A stretch of 64,000 nt of DNA from Oribacterium sp. KHPX15 (GCF_900107835.1 NZ_FNRG01000001.1:124001-188000), one strand, 5' to 3'; numbered from the stretch's first letter, positions 45,011 through 54,271 are shown. Program-made: numbers and translations. The notes: a model not told the origin generated them from the letters alone.

Positions 45011-47047
45011 ATGAGAGTAAGAGATTTATTGTCCCCGTCATGCATTGATCTTAACGGAATAGCATCAAGCAAGACAAATGCCATCGAGAAGATGGTTGAC
45101 CTTATGGAGAAGCGCGGAAACCTCACAGACAAAGAGGTTTACAAGAAGGGCGTTTTCGCACGTGAAGAGGAGTCAACAACAGGAATCGGCGAAGGAATCG
45201 CTATTCCTCACTGCAAGTCTGATTCTGTTAAGGAGCCCGGTCTTGCTGCAATGGTTCTTCCTGAGGGAGTTGAATATGATGCCCTTGACGGAGAACCTGT
45301 TAATCTGATTTTCCTTATCGCTGCACCAAACACTAAGGATAATGTTCACCTCGATGTTCTTTCACGTCTTTCTACACTACTTATGGATGAGAAATTCGTA
45401 AGCGATCTTCGTGCTGCAAAGAGCCCTGAGGAGTTCCTCAATATTATTGAAAAGGCTGAGGATGCCAAGGATGCAGAGGAAGCTGCAAAGGCTTCCGCAG
45501 CTGCACCAAGCGATGGTTATGAGGTTCTTGCAGTTACTTCCTGTCCTACAGGTATAGCTCATACATATATGGCAGCTGAGGCTCTTGAAAAGGCCGGCAA
45601 GGAAATGGGTGTTAAGATCAAGGTTGAGACACGAGGCAGCGGCGGAGCTAAGAATGTGGTCACAGCTGATGAGATAAAGGCAGCAAAGGCTATCATCATT
45701 GCGGCTGACGCTAAGGTTCCGGTTGACCGTTTTGCAGGAAAGCCTGTTCTTGAAGCTCACGTTGCAGAGGGAATCAATAAGCCTAAGGAGCTTATCAATA
45801 AGGCTCTCAGTGGAACAGTTCCTGTATTCTCGGGTTCAGGCGCATCAGAGAACGAGGCTTCAGATAAGGCACAGGGTAATGCAGGACATCAGGCTTATAA
45901 GCATCTTATGAGCGGTGTTTCACACATGCTTCCGTTCGTTATCGGCGGCGGTATCCTTGTGGCTATCGCATTCCTTGTGGATACTCTTGCAGGATATGGA
46001 GCAACAGCAGGCGGAAGCTTCGGTTCGGCTACACCTCTTGCAGCATTCCTGAAGTATGTCGGCGGACAGGCAATGGGTCTCATGATCCCTGTTCTTGCAG
46101 GTTACATAGCTTACTCTATCGCTGATCGTCCTGGTCTTGCGGTTGGTTTCACAGGTGGTATGCTTGCCGCTTCCGGTAATGCAGCCATCGGCGGATATAT
46201 GGATACCTGGACAAATCTCGGAAGCAATGGTGACGGATTCAGTCAGTTTATTTCAAAGTTTGCATTTTCAGCAGACGGTGTAAATACTGTATCAGGTTTC
46301 CTTGGTGCTATCGTAATCGGTTTCATTTCAGGTTATGTTGTAAACTGGCTTAAGAAGTCAACAGAGAAACTTCCTCAGTCACTTGCTGGTATCCGTCCGA
46401 TCCTCATCTATCCACTTTGCGGTGTATTTATCGTAGGTGTACTGATGTGCTTCATTTTCAACCCTATCATTGGTTTCATCAATACAGCTCTTTCAGCAGC
46501 TCTTAATGGTATCTATGCAAGCGGTCAGATCTGGCTTTTAGGTCTTCTCCTTGGTGCGATGATGGCTATCGATATGGGTGGTCCTATCAACAAGGCAGCA
46601 TATGTTTTCGGTTCAGGTATGCTTGCTCAGGCAGCTGTTGATCCTTCACTTGAGAGCGCAGCATTTATCTCCATGGCAGCAGTTATGGCCGGTGGTATGG
46701 TTCCTCCTGTAGGTATCGCACTTGCATGTAAGCTTTTCCCTAAGAAGTTCACAGCAGCAGAAAAGTCATCATGGATCTCAAATATCATCATGGGTGCTTC
46801 ATTCATTACAGAGGGTGCTATCCCGTTTGCAGCTGCTGATCCGGGACATGTTATCCCTGCAACTATGGCAGGCGCAGGTGTTGCCGGACTTCTTTCAGCT
46901 CTTTTCGGATGCACACTCAGAGCTCCTCACGGCGGAATCTTCGTTTTCGCAACAGTAGGTAATCCTGTAATGTACATCGTTGCATGGCTTGCTGGTTCTG
47001 CAGTGACATGTGCACTTCTTGGAATCCTTAAGAAGGATGCAGAATAA
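45011..47047 (+). CDS. fruA: fructose PTS transporter, IIA-IIB-IIC fusion
   Basis: The 678-residue protein combines EIIA (1-150, phospho-His67 in IAIPHCKS), a linker, EIIB (about 168-270, phospho-Cys178 in TSCPTGIAHTYMA) and EIIC (about 300-678, about nine membrane helices). It takes up fructose and releases fructose-1-phosphate in the cytoplasm. The ribosome site AAGGAGAAGGAG is strong. The domain order A-B-C is the common Firmicutes form. HPr and EI are not in this window. Confidence 0.95.
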   Translation: MRVRDLLSPSCIDLNGIASSKTNAIEKMVDLMEKRGNLTDKEVYKKGVFAREEESTTGIGEGIAIPHCKSDSVKEPGLAAMVLPEGVEYDALDGEPVNLIFLIAAPNTKDNVHLDVLSRLSTLLMDEKFVSDLRAAKSPEEFLNIIEKAEDAKDAEEAAKASAAAPSDGYEVLAVTSCPTGIAHTYMAAEALEKAGKEMGVKIKVETRGSGGAKNVVTADEIKAAKAIIIAADAKVPVDRFAGKPVLEAHVAEGINKPKELINKALSGTVPVFSGSGASENEASDKAQGNAGHQAYKHLMSGVSHMLPFVIGGGILVAIAFLVDTLAGYGATAGGSFGSATPLAAFLKYVGGQAMGLMIPVLAGYIAYSIADRPGLAVGFTGGMLAASGNAAIGGYMDTWTNLGSNGDGFSQFISKFAFSADGVNTVSGFLGAIVIGFISGYVVNWLKKSTEKLPQSLAGIRPILIYPLCGVFIVGVLMCFIFNPIIGFINTALSAALNGIYASGQIWLLGLLLGAMMAIDMGGPINKAAYVFGSGMLAQAAVDPSLESAAFISMAAVMAGGMVPPVGIALACKLFPKKFTAAEKSSWISNIIMGASFITEGAIPFAAADPGHVIPATMAGAGVAGLLSALFGCTLRAPHGGIFVFATVGNPVMYIVAWLAGSAVTCALLGILKKDAE

Positions 47048-47070
47048 TAACAATCTGAATTTACATATTG

Positions 47071-47100
47071 GCCCCGGGAGTTTTGGCTCTCGGGGCTTTT
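47071..47100 (+). terminator. terminator after fruA
   Basis: GCCCCGGGAG (47071-47080) pairs with CTCTCGGGGC (47087-47096) with one wobble pair, followed by TTTT. Confidence 0.88.
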
Positions 47101-47110
47101 GAAATGGGAC

Positions 47111-47267
47111 AGAAAATGCAAGGGATGCGTGACGGCCCACGAGATTGAAAGTACAGCCTCACAGACATGTTCGCCCAGTATGCACAGGTGTGTGCATACT
47201 GATCGGACATGTCCGCGAGTCTGTTCTTTCAACTCGCAAGCCTAGTCACACATCCCTTGCATTTTCT
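47111..47267. repeat. 157-bp imperfect palindrome (dispersed element, copy B)
   Basis: The two halves, each about 77 bp, are inverted copies of each other with roughly three quarters or more of the bases matching: AGAAAATGCAAGGGATG at 47111 mirrors CATCCCTTGCATTTTCT ending at 47267, TTGAAAG at 47146 mirrors CTTTCAA at 47226, and CAGTATGCACA at the centre mirrors TGTGCATACTG. A 4-bp loop remains. The transcript would form one long hairpin. It has no protein-coding capacity. The left half resembles part of the element at 11387-11445. Confidence 0.85.
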
Positions 47268-47343
47268 TCACGTTTCGATAGCCCATGAAGAATGTGCAAG
47301 AGTAACTTCTACATTTGTTGATTGTTGGTCAAAATAAGTACCC

Positions 47344-47381
47344 ACCGGGGGCGGTTCTCGCCGGCGAAAACCGTCCCCGGT
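47344..47381 (+). terminator. GC-rich stem-loop between the palindrome and the small membrane gene
   Basis: ACCGGGGGCGGTT (47344-47356) pairs with AACCGTCCCCGGT (47369-47381) over 13 bp, one wobble pair. GAAATTTCT follows, a weak T-tract. Could be a terminator or a processing signal. Confidence 0.5.
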
Positions 47382-47452
47382 GAAATTTCTATGTACATTT
47401 TTTTGTTTGGGTGATTGGTTATTATTCTTTTGTAAGTAAAAACAAACAGGAA

Positions 47453-47512
47453 TTTGCGGAACGGGTATTCACGGAACAAATATTTCGGGAACGAATGTTT
47501 ACAAAACGTTTG
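47453..47512 (+). repeat. four 15-bp degenerate direct repeats
   Basis: Units at 47453, 47468, 47483 and 47498 share a TTTnCGGAAC core. In the 64-codon open frame 47411-47605 they read FAERV, FTEQI, FRERM and FTKRL. That frame has no ribosome site, so coding is doubtful. The unit is a multiple of three and could be a DNA site array instead. Confidence 0.5.
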
Positions 47513-47628
47513 TACAGTGTTATACTGTGGATGTTGTCAGAGGGATGGCATCGGGTTTTGCAGATTGGAGGCTTTCGGGAGTGGGTACTGAAGGCGGATG
47601 TTTAAAAAAACATAAGGGGGATCATGAC

Positions 47629-47856
47629 ATGAGAATCAATATCAGAACATTTCAGTTTGTAGTTGGATTTTTATTAGTGCTGGGCCTTATAGCATCTCTT
47701 TGTGAGTTCAGGGAAGTCAGATATCTTGGATATGGGATAAGTCTTGGAAGTGTTTATCTTTTTTATCAGATTGACAGGGAGATAGAACGTCAGCGTCACA
47801 GGGCTAGATATTACAGACGCATTTATAAGCTGGTGGAGCAGAAGCTTTATTCATAA
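47629..47856 (+). CDS. small membrane protein, unknown function
   Basis: The 75-residue product has two hydrophobic segments (about 9-27 and 31-48) and a basic, helical cytoplasmic tail rich in Arg and Tyr (YQIDREIERQRHRARYYRRI). AGGGGG lies 9 nt before the ATG; the frame stays open upstream to 47527 but without a ribosome site. No family is recognised. It faces the P-loop kinase gene across a shared terminator. Confidence 0.65.
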   Translation: MRINIRTFQFVVGFLLVLGLIASLCEFREVRYLGYGISLGSVYLFYQIDREIERQRHRARYYRRIYKLVEQKLYS

Positions 47857-47868
47857 GAGACATTAAAA

Positions 47869-47914
47869 AAGTGATGCGCTTGGTGTAGGAAACAATACAC
47901 TTTGCGCATCACTT
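47869..47914. terminator. bidirectional terminator
   Basis: AAGTGATGCGC (47869-47879) and GCGCATCACTT (47904-47914) pair perfectly, and inner TGGTGTA/TACACTT extends the structure. It serves the converging genes on both sides. Confidence 0.85.
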
Positions 47915-47921
47915 ATTAATT

Positions 47922-48542
47922 TCAATTATTCCAGTCTATATAGACATCGGAGTTTTCGGAGGTTTTGTTTTTCTCGAAGTATTCATTTTCTCTTGGGATC
48001 CAGAGATCTCTGAATTTGGACATCATTTCGGGGTCATCGCCTATACGGGTTGTAATATTGGTCATCTGACTCTCGGGATCGATGTCGCAGAAGATTTTTA
48101 ACTGGTAGGGTTCTCCAAAGTAGGGATGCAGGCTGTAGGAACCTTCTACGATATTGATGCGTTTATGTTTTATGACCTGTTCTTTTTCTTTTTCGATTTT
48201 CATAGTCTTGCAGTTAAAAGGACGGTAGACCACATCATCGCCGTACCACAAGGGGATAAGTACTTCTTCACGGAATCTTTCGTAATCTACATTTCCGCCG
48301 ATTTCAGACATGCGCTCCGGTGTGCGCTGAGATTCCTGCAGGAAGAAATCATCCATGTGGAAGACATTGGCATCATACTTTCCGGCCAGGAAGGCAGATA
48401 GTCTTGTTTTTCCACTGCCGGAACGGCCGTCGATGGCGATAAGGATCACTTCTTCATCCATATATTCTTCATCATTCAGAAGATCATCTATGGCTTCAAT
48501 AGCGGGGGCAAAGCGGCGTTCTTTTATATCGATAGTATTCAT
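47922..48542 (-). CDS. uridine-kinase-like P-loop NTPase
   Basis: The 206-residue protein on the minus strand has a Walker A GRSGSGKT (39-46), followed by VFHMDDFFL, the acidic substrate-site strand of uridine kinases and phosphoribulokinases, and a VEGSYSLHPYF strand. It is likely a nucleoside or small-metabolite kinase, but differs from Udk enough that the substrate is open. GAGAACAT lies upstream of the ATG. It is transcribed divergently from tex. Confidence 0.82.
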   Translation of the reverse strand: MNTIDIKERRFAPAIEAIDDLLNDEEYMDEEVILIAIDGRSGSGKTRLSAFLAGKYDANVFHMDDFFLQESQRTPERMSEIGGNVDYERFREEVLIPLWYGDDVVYRPFNCKTMKIEKEKEQVIKHKRINIVEGSYSLHPYFGEPYQLKIFCDIDPESQMTNITTRIGDDPEMMSKFRDLWIPRENEYFEKNKTSENSDVYIDWNN

Positions 48543-48631
48543 ATGTTCTCCTTACTCTTATGTTTCTTTTATGCCTTCTATCATGATATAATATACGGGA
48601 TTTTTTAAAAAGCTTTTATATGGAGATTTAT

Positions 48632-50806
48632 ATGGATATTGTTGAAATCATTACTAAAGAACTTGGAATCAAAAAGACACAGACTGAAGCTGTGATCAAG
48701 CTTATAGACGAGGGGAATACCATCCCTTTCATTGCACGTTATCGTAAGGAAGCAACCGGTGCAATGCACGATGATGTTCTCCGTACTTTTGATGAACGTT
48801 TAAAATATCTCCGTAATCTTGAAGATAGAAAAAATACTATTCTGGCTTCCATTGAGGAGCAGGGAAAGCTCACTGATGAATTAAGAAAGCAGATCGACGA
48901 AGCTGAGACTGCTGTTAAACTGGAGGATATTTATCGTCCTTACAAGCCGAAGCGTCGTACAAGAGCAATGATTGCAAAGGAAAGAGGTCTTGAGCCTCTG
49001 GCTGTATTCATATTCTCAGGTAAATCATCTGTTCCTGTTACGGAAGAAGCCCTTAAGTATGTGAATGAGGAAAAGGAAGTTCCGGATGCTAAGGCAGCAA
49101 TTGCCGGGGCTGAAGACATTATCGCAGAAACTCTGGCGGACAGTGCCAGCCTCAGAGAGTGGATACGTAAAAAGACCTATGCCGAAGGCCTCATAGTGTC
49201 TGCTGCAAAGACCAAGGCTCAGGCTGAAGAAAAAACTGTATATGACAACTATTATGATTATCAGGAACCCATTAAAAAGATTCCGGGCCATCGTATCCTT
49301 GCTCTTAACAGAGGTGAAAGTGAAAAGATTCTTACAGTCAAGATCGAGGCTCCGGAGGAGGAGATAATCAGTTTCATGAAGCGCCATATAGGTGCCGGAA
49401 GGAATAAGGAAACAACACCTTATCTTGAAGAGACAGCAATAGATGCATATAAGAGACTGATCAGTCCGTCAATTGAAACAGAGATACGAAATGATCTTAC
49501 CGAAAAGGCTGAGGACGGAGCTATAAAGGTATTCGGTGAGAACCTTGGCCAGCTTCTCATGCAGCCGCCTATAATCGGAAAGACTGTTCTCGGATGGGAT
49601 CCTGCTTTCAGAACCGGCTGTAAGATTTCGGTTGTTGATCCCACCGGAAAGGTGCTTGATACAACAGTTATATTCCCTACAGCACCTCAGAATAAGGTAG
49701 CTGAGGCTATGCACGTTATCGAAGGACTTATCCGTAAGTATAATGTTGATATCATTTCTCTCGGAAACGGAACAGCCTCCAGAGAATCAGAGCAGATCAT
49801 AGCTGATTTCATAAAGAAGAGTAAGCTGCCTGTGAAGTATGTGATCGTAAACGAAGCCGGAGCTTCAGTTTATTCCGCATCAAAGCTTGCTACAGAAGAG
49901 TTCCCGAATTTTGACGTTGGACAGAGATCCGCAACCTCCATGGCGAGACGTTTACAGGATCCTCTGGCAGAGCTTGTTAAGATCGATCCCAAGTCCATCG
50001 GTGTCGGCCAGTATCAGCATGATATGAACCAGTCAAAGCTTGGAGAGCAGCTCGGAAACGTTGTGGAAGACTGTGTTAACAAGGTAGGTGTAGATGTCAA
50101 TACAGCTTCATTCTCACTCCTTGAGTATGTTTCAGGTGTAAACAAGAATATCGCAAAGAATATCGTTGCATATCGTGAAGAGAACGGTGCTTTCACCTCC
50201 AGAAAAGATCTTCTGAAGGTTCCCAAGCTTGGACCAAAAGCCTATGAGCAGTGTGCAGGTTTCCTCCGCATCCGTGACGGAGAGGATGTCCTGGATATGA
50301 CTTCGGTTCATCCGGAGAGTTACGAAGCAGCAAAAGAGCTTTTGAAGCTTTTGGGATTTACTGCCGAAGACGTTAAGAATGGTAATACCAGAGACATTGA
50401 GAAAAAACTCAAAGAGGCAAAGGCATCCATACCCGAGCTTGCAAAGAAAATGAGCGTCGGAGAATATACACTTCAGGATATAGTAAAGGAACTTGCAAAA
50501 CCCGGACGTGATCCCCGTGAGGATGTACCGGCTCCTGTATTAAGATCCGATGTCCTTGATTTTGATGACCTCACCCCCGGAATGGTACTTGCCGGAACAG
50601 TCCGTAACGTCATCGACTTCGGTGCCTTTGTAGATATCGGAGTTCACCAGGACGGCCTCGTACATATCTCCCAGATCGCCGACAAATTCGTCAAGCACCC
50701 CCTTGACGTAGTGAAGGTTGGAGACATCGTAAATGTAAAAGTCCTTTCCGTTGACAAGGATCGGAAAAAGATATCCCTTTCCATGAAAGGCGTGCCGCAG
50801 AAATAA
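48632..50806 (+). CDS. tex: Tex-family RNA-binding transcription accessory protein
   Basis: The 724-residue protein has the Tex layout: helical N-terminal domains, a YqgF/RNase H-like domain (VLGWDPAFRTGCKISVVD), two helix-hairpin-helix motifs (KNIVAYREENGAF, VPKLGPKAYEQCAGFLRI) and a C-terminal S1 domain (TPGMVLAGTVRNVIDFGAF). Tex relates to eukaryotic Spt6 and affects transcription of stress and virulence genes. The ATG at 48632 has GGAGATTT in front and is preferred over 48620. It ends one base before the ABC-F gene. Confidence 0.95.
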   Translation: MDIVEIITKELGIKKTQTEAVIKLIDEGNTIPFIARYRKEATGAMHDDVLRTFDERLKYLRNLEDRKNTILASIEEQGKLTDELRKQIDEAETAVKLEDIYRPYKPKRRTRAMIAKERGLEPLAVFIFSGKSSVPVTEEALKYVNEEKEVPDAKAAIAGAEDIIAETLADSASLREWIRKKTYAEGLIVSAAKTKAQAEEKTVYDNYYDYQEPIKKIPGHRILALNRGESEKILTVKIEAPEEEIISFMKRHIGAGRNKETTPYLEETAIDAYKRLISPSIETEIRNDLTEKAEDGAIKVFGENLGQLLMQPPIIGKTVLGWDPAFRTGCKISVVDPTGKVLDTTVIFPTAPQNKVAEAMHVIEGLIRKYNVDIISLGNGTASRESEQIIADFIKKSKLPVKYVIVNEAGASVYSASKLATEEFPNFDVGQRSATSMARRLQDPLAELVKIDPKSIGVGQYQHDMNQSKLGEQLGNVVEDCVNKVGVDVNTASFSLLEYVSGVNKNIAKNIVAYREENGAFTSRKDLLKVPKLGPKAYEQCAGFLRIRDGEDVLDMTSVHPESYEAAKELLKLLGFTAEDVKNGNTRDIEKKLKEAKASIPELAKKMSVGEYTLQDIVKELAKPGRDPREDVPAPVLRSDVLDFDDLTPGMVLAGTVRNVIDFGAFVDIGVHQDGLVHISQIADKFVKHPLDVVKVGDIVNVKVLSVDKDRKKISLSMKGVPQK

Positions 50807-50807
50807 T

Positions 50808-52547
50808 ATGATACTTAATATTGCCAATTTAAATAAAACCTATATAGGAAAACAGATCCTCAAAGGCGTAACCTTCCATCTTGAGGACAAAGAAAAAGCG
50901 GCGATTGTCGGAATCAACGGTTCCGGCAAGACGACGCTTATTCGTTGTATATTGGGAGTGGAGGAACCTGACGATTCCGAAACTGTCATTGCGTTTTCGA
51001 AAGACAAGAAAATAGGATATCTCGCTCAGCAGCATGCCGACATCGAAACCGGCGTTGACGATTTTGACACTCTCTCCGGTGGGCAGAAAACAAGAAAAAG
51101 ACTGGAAGAGATACTTCAGGATAAGCCGGATCTTTTGATCCTGGATGAGCCCACAAACCATCTTGATATAGAATCCATCCAGTGGCTGGAGAAGGTACTT
51201 AAGCGTTATGACGGGGCTGTTCTTCTGGTTTCCCACGACAGATATTTCCTTGACCATGTGGTGACCAAGATCATTGACCTGGATAACGGAAAAGCCCGCA
51301 TGTATAAGGGAAATTATTCAGAGTATGCTGTTAAGAAAAAGCAGATCCGTGATTCGGAACTTAAGGCTTATCTCAATCAGCAGCAGGAGATACAGCATCA
51401 GCAGGCGGTAATAGACAAGCTTAAACAGTTCAACAGAGAAAAGTCTATTAAGAGAGCAGAGTCCAGGGAGAAGGCATTGGCCAAGGTAGAGCTTCTTGAT
51501 AAGCCGGTAGAGCTTGACAATGAAATGAGGCTCGCCCTTACACCAAGTGTTCAGTCAGGAAATGATGTTCTTTCAGTTAAGGATCTCAGCAAGGCATTTG
51601 ATGATAAGACATTGTTCTCCAATATTTCTTTTGAAATAAAGCGTGGTGAACATGTTGCTGTGATCGGTGCAAACGGAACCGGAAAAACAACGCTGCTTAA
51701 AATTCTAAACCAGCAGGTGGATGCAGATACAGGCTCCTTTAAGCTGGGCGCCAATGTTGAGATCGGTTACTACGATCAGGAACATGCAGTACTTCATATG
51801 GATAAGACCATCTTTGATGAAATTCAGGATGAGTATCCGTATCTCAATAACACAAAGGTTCGTAATGTTCTTGCAGCTTTTCTGTTCCGTGGGGATGACG
51901 TATATAAGCGTATAGGGGATCTCAGCGGTGGTGAGCAGGGACGTGTATCACTTGCAAAGCTTATGCTGAGTAATGCCAATTTCTTGATCCTGGATGAGCC
52001 TACGAACCACCTGGATATTCAGGGTAGAGAGGTTCTGGAGGACGCCATAAACAATTACGAGGGAACTGTACTTTACGTATCGCATGACCGATATTTCATA
52101 AACAAAACTTCAAGCCGTATACTGGAGCTTTTCGAGAACCGCTTTGACAATTACATCGGAAACTATGACTACTACCTCGAAAAGAAAGAGGATGTGAGAA
52201 GATACGGAGCTGCAGGAACTGACAATGCCGACAATAAGGGTGCAGTCCCGGTTCAGCCTGTGACCGTTCAGGAATCCGAGCAGAAAACAGACTGGCTTCA
52301 GCAGAAGGAGCTCAAAAAGAATCTTCAGAGACTTGAGAGAACACTCAAATCTACAGAGGATGAGATACAGAAGCTTGAAGCAAGAAATCAGGTGCTGGAT
52401 GATGAATACCAGAATCCGGATATCGCAGCGGATGTAGGAAAACTCATGGAACTCCACAAGGAGCACGAGAAGAACGATGCGAGACTGGAAGAGCTGTACG
52501 AAATCTGGGAAACAACATCGGAAGAGATTTCGGAAATAAAAGATTGA
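50808..52547 (+). CDS. ABC-F-family ATPase with shortened first ATPase domain
   Basis: The 579-residue protein has two ATPase domains: Walker A GINGSGKT (35-42), signature LSGGQ (89-93) and Walker B LLILDEP (109-115); then a charged linker (about 170-250) and a second set with GANGTGKT (287-294) and LSGGEQ (372-377). A C-terminal coiled coil (about 490-579) follows. ABC-F proteins act on the ribosome and have no membrane part. In domain 1 only about 13 residues separate the Q loop from LSGGQ, where most ABC-F proteins have a helical region of about 60-70. There is no frameshift. It could belong to a YdiF/Uup-like branch or work as a resistance-type factor. Confidence 0.88.
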   Translation: MILNIANLNKTYIGKQILKGVTFHLEDKEKAAIVGINGSGKTTLIRCILGVEEPDDSETVIAFSKDKKIGYLAQQHADIETGVDDFDTLSGGQKTRKRLEEILQDKPDLLILDEPTNHLDIESIQWLEKVLKRYDGAVLLVSHDRYFLDHVVTKIIDLDNGKARMYKGNYSEYAVKKKQIRDSELKAYLNQQQEIQHQQAVIDKLKQFNREKSIKRAESREKALAKVELLDKPVELDNEMRLALTPSVQSGNDVLSVKDLSKAFDDKTLFSNISFEIKRGEHVAVIGANGTGKTTLLKILNQQVDADTGSFKLGANVEIGYYDQEHAVLHMDKTIFDEIQDEYPYLNNTKVRNVLAAFLFRGDDVYKRIGDLSGGEQGRVSLAKLMLSNANFLILDEPTNHLDIQGREVLEDAINNYEGTVLYVSHDRYFINKTSSRILELFENRFDNYIGNYDYYLEKKEDVRRYGAAGTDNADNKGAVPVQPVTVQESEQKTDWLQQKELKKNLQRLERTLKSTEDEIQKLEARNQVLDDEYQNPDIAADVGKLMELHKEHEKNDARLEELYEIWETTSEEISEIKD

Positions 52548-52555
52548 TAGAAAAG

Positions 52556-52585
52556 AAGGCATGGGCGAAATTGAGCCCATGCCTT
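52556..52585 (+). terminator. stem-loop after the ABC-F gene
   Basis: AAGGCATGGGC (52556-52566) and GCCCATGCCTT (52575-52585) pair perfectly. The T-tract is short (TTT). Confidence 0.7.
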
Positions 52586-52707
52586 TGGTATAAGAAAAAA
52601 TAATTGATGCAGTAGTTTCGTGACTTTTACTTTGTCTTAAGTTTGGGAGTAAAATAGCCGGGTAAAATGTAGTTCGAAGTAAAAAGATAAATAGAGAGAG
52701 GAACAAA

Positions 52708-53136
52708 ATGGAAAAAGGCAAACTCGTGATGGAGCTTATGGTTGAAACATTCCCTGATAAAACCGTGGAGCTTGACAGTGAAATAGGCCATGTTAAGATG
52801 ATACCTTTTGGAGGCACGGTCAAGAGTGATATCTTTAACGGAATCATCGAGCCCTGCGGTGTAGACACTCAGGTTACTAATCAGGCAGGTGTCAGACATA
52901 TGTCCGCAAGATACATGCTTACAGGAAAAGATGCTGATGGCAATGACTGCCACATTTATCTTGAAAACAACGCATGGTTCACAAACGGAGAAAGACCAAA
53001 GCCGTGGATCAGCACTCCTAAATTCATTACAGACTCTAAAAAGCTTGCAACATATCTTCATACTAACCAGTTTATCGGAGAAGGAATGAGAGTGGAGGAA
53101 GGCCTTCGTATCCGCTATTACGAAGTGGCAAGATAA
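52708..53136 (+). CDS. DUF3237-family protein
   Basis: The 142-residue protein fits the DUF3237 barrel: IPFGGTVKSDIFNGIIEPCG then DTQVTNQAG, SARYMLTGKDADGNDC and IYLENNAW. The function of this family is not known; it is seen near aromatic or sugar metabolic genes in various bacteria. GAGAGGAAC precedes the ATG. It forms its own unit before a bidirectional terminator. Confidence 0.8.
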   Translation: MEKGKLVMELMVETFPDKTVELDSEIGHVKMIPFGGTVKSDIFNGIIEPCGVDTQVTNQAGVRHMSARYMLTGKDADGNDCHIYLENNAWFTNGERPKPWISTPKFITDSKKLATYLHTNQFIGEGMRVEEGLRIRYYEVAR

Positions 53137-53212
53137 AAAATCGTAAGCGGTTCTGAAAATAGCTAAAATGATATCTGCTGTCTGCCGGAGTTGTAGAAAA
53201 TCCAGGTAAAAT

Positions 53213-53257
53213 TTAAGCCGGAGCGCATCATTATAAAATGGATGCGTTCCGGCTTAA
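53213..53257. terminator. bidirectional terminator between DUF3237 and LysR genes
   Basis: Arms 53213-53229 and 53241-53257 pair over 17 bp with one wobble pair; a T-run follows on the plus strand and another on the minus strand. Confidence 0.88.
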
Positions 53258-53269
53258 GTTTTATGGCGT

Positions 53270-54178
53270 TTATTCCTTCGTCCAGAACTCCGTTACCAGA
53301 TCGATGAAATCCTTTGCGGCCTTGCTAAGGTAAGCATTCTTCTGATAAGTCACGCATACTTTCCAGGTTGGCCTGAAGGGAAGTCTGAAGAACATTATAC
53401 CATCAGGCTTCTGTTTCACATAATGATAAGGCAGGAGGCCGCAGGCAAGTCGTGCTTTTATCATCGAAAGAATAGTCATATTACTTGAGGTTTCGAAAAG
53501 GACGGTAGGAGCGAAACCTGCATCACGGAATATCTGATCCACCATCTTACGAATGGTGGATTCTTTGTACATCATAACAAAGGGCTCATATTGTAAAGCA
53601 GTAAGCGGAACCGTAGGATACTTGTCATCTGACTGAAGATATTCTTTACTGAGTGGATAATCCGCAGGTAAGGCGAGATATATTTCTTCCTTGAAAAGAT
53701 CGATATATTCGTCAGCGGTCTTTTGCGCGTCTGTCAGAGTAACGAAGCCTATGTCCAGTTCTCCCTTATGAACGGCATCCTGCTGCTGTTTAACACTTAA
53801 TTCACGAGGCTCCACGGTGAATTCAGGATACTTATCATGGAATATGGGATAAACATAGGAAAACATATCGAAGCCTCTTCCCGGAGTCATACCTACGGAG
53901 AGATAGCCATTGTGTTTATTAACCATATCGGCAATGATGGTGTAGGTCTTTTGCTTGATCCTAAGCATTTCCCTTGCATTATCCAAATATATCTGACCTT
54001 CAGGGGTTGGTGCCCAGGCAGCTTTGCTTCTGACAAAAAGGGGAGTGCCGACTTCCTTCTCCAGCTTCTGAAGCTGCTGCGATAATGCTGACTGAGTGAT
54101 GAAAAGCTTCTCAGCCGCTTTTGTTATGGAGCCTTCATCGGCTATCTTGATTATATACTCAATTAATTTAGTATCCAT
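53270..54178 (-). CDS. LysR-family regulator, divergent from garD
   Basis: The 302-residue protein has a LysR helix-turn-helix (1-60, with ITKAAEKLFITQSALSQQLQ) and a substrate-binding domain (about 90-295). It is clearly a paralogue of the regulator at 56085-57014. It lies back to back with the galactarate dehydratase gene, with a 192-nt control region between them, so it most likely activates or represses garD in response to an aldarate. AGGAGA precedes the start on the minus strand. Confidence 0.92.
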   Translation of the reverse strand: MDTKLIEYIIKIADEGSITKAAEKLFITQSALSQQLQKLEKEVGTPLFVRSKAAWAPTPEGQIYLDNAREMLRIKQKTYTIIADMVNKHNGYLSVGMTPGRGFDMFSYVYPIFHDKYPEFTVEPRELSVKQQQDAVHKGELDIGFVTLTDAQKTADEYIDLFKEEIYLALPADYPLSKEYLQSDDKYPTVPLTALQYEPFVMMYKESTIRKMVDQIFRDAGFAPTVLFETSSNMTILSMIKARLACGLLPYHYVKQKPDGIMFFRLPFRPTWKVCVTYQKNAYLSKAAKDFIDLVTEFWTKE

Positions 54179-54254
54179 TATCTCCTCGATGAGAGCCGTT
54201 ATATCCTGATATCAGGTAAACAGATTTCAGGTAGAGCGGCCACTGATTGCAAAT

Positions 54255-54271
54255 TAGCAAAACTTATAGAA
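54255..54271. promoter_or_regulatory. likely LysR operator upstream of garD
   Basis: TAGCAAAACTTATAGAA differs at one base from TAGCAAAACTTATTGAA upstream of gudD (57315-57331). It lies in the divergent region between the LysR gene and garD, with more CTTAT half-sites after it (54293-54322). Confidence 0.65.

Noticed and set aside
47411-47605. 64-residue CDS over the 15-bp repeats
   Set aside because: No ribosome site, no recognisable family; reported only as a repeat.
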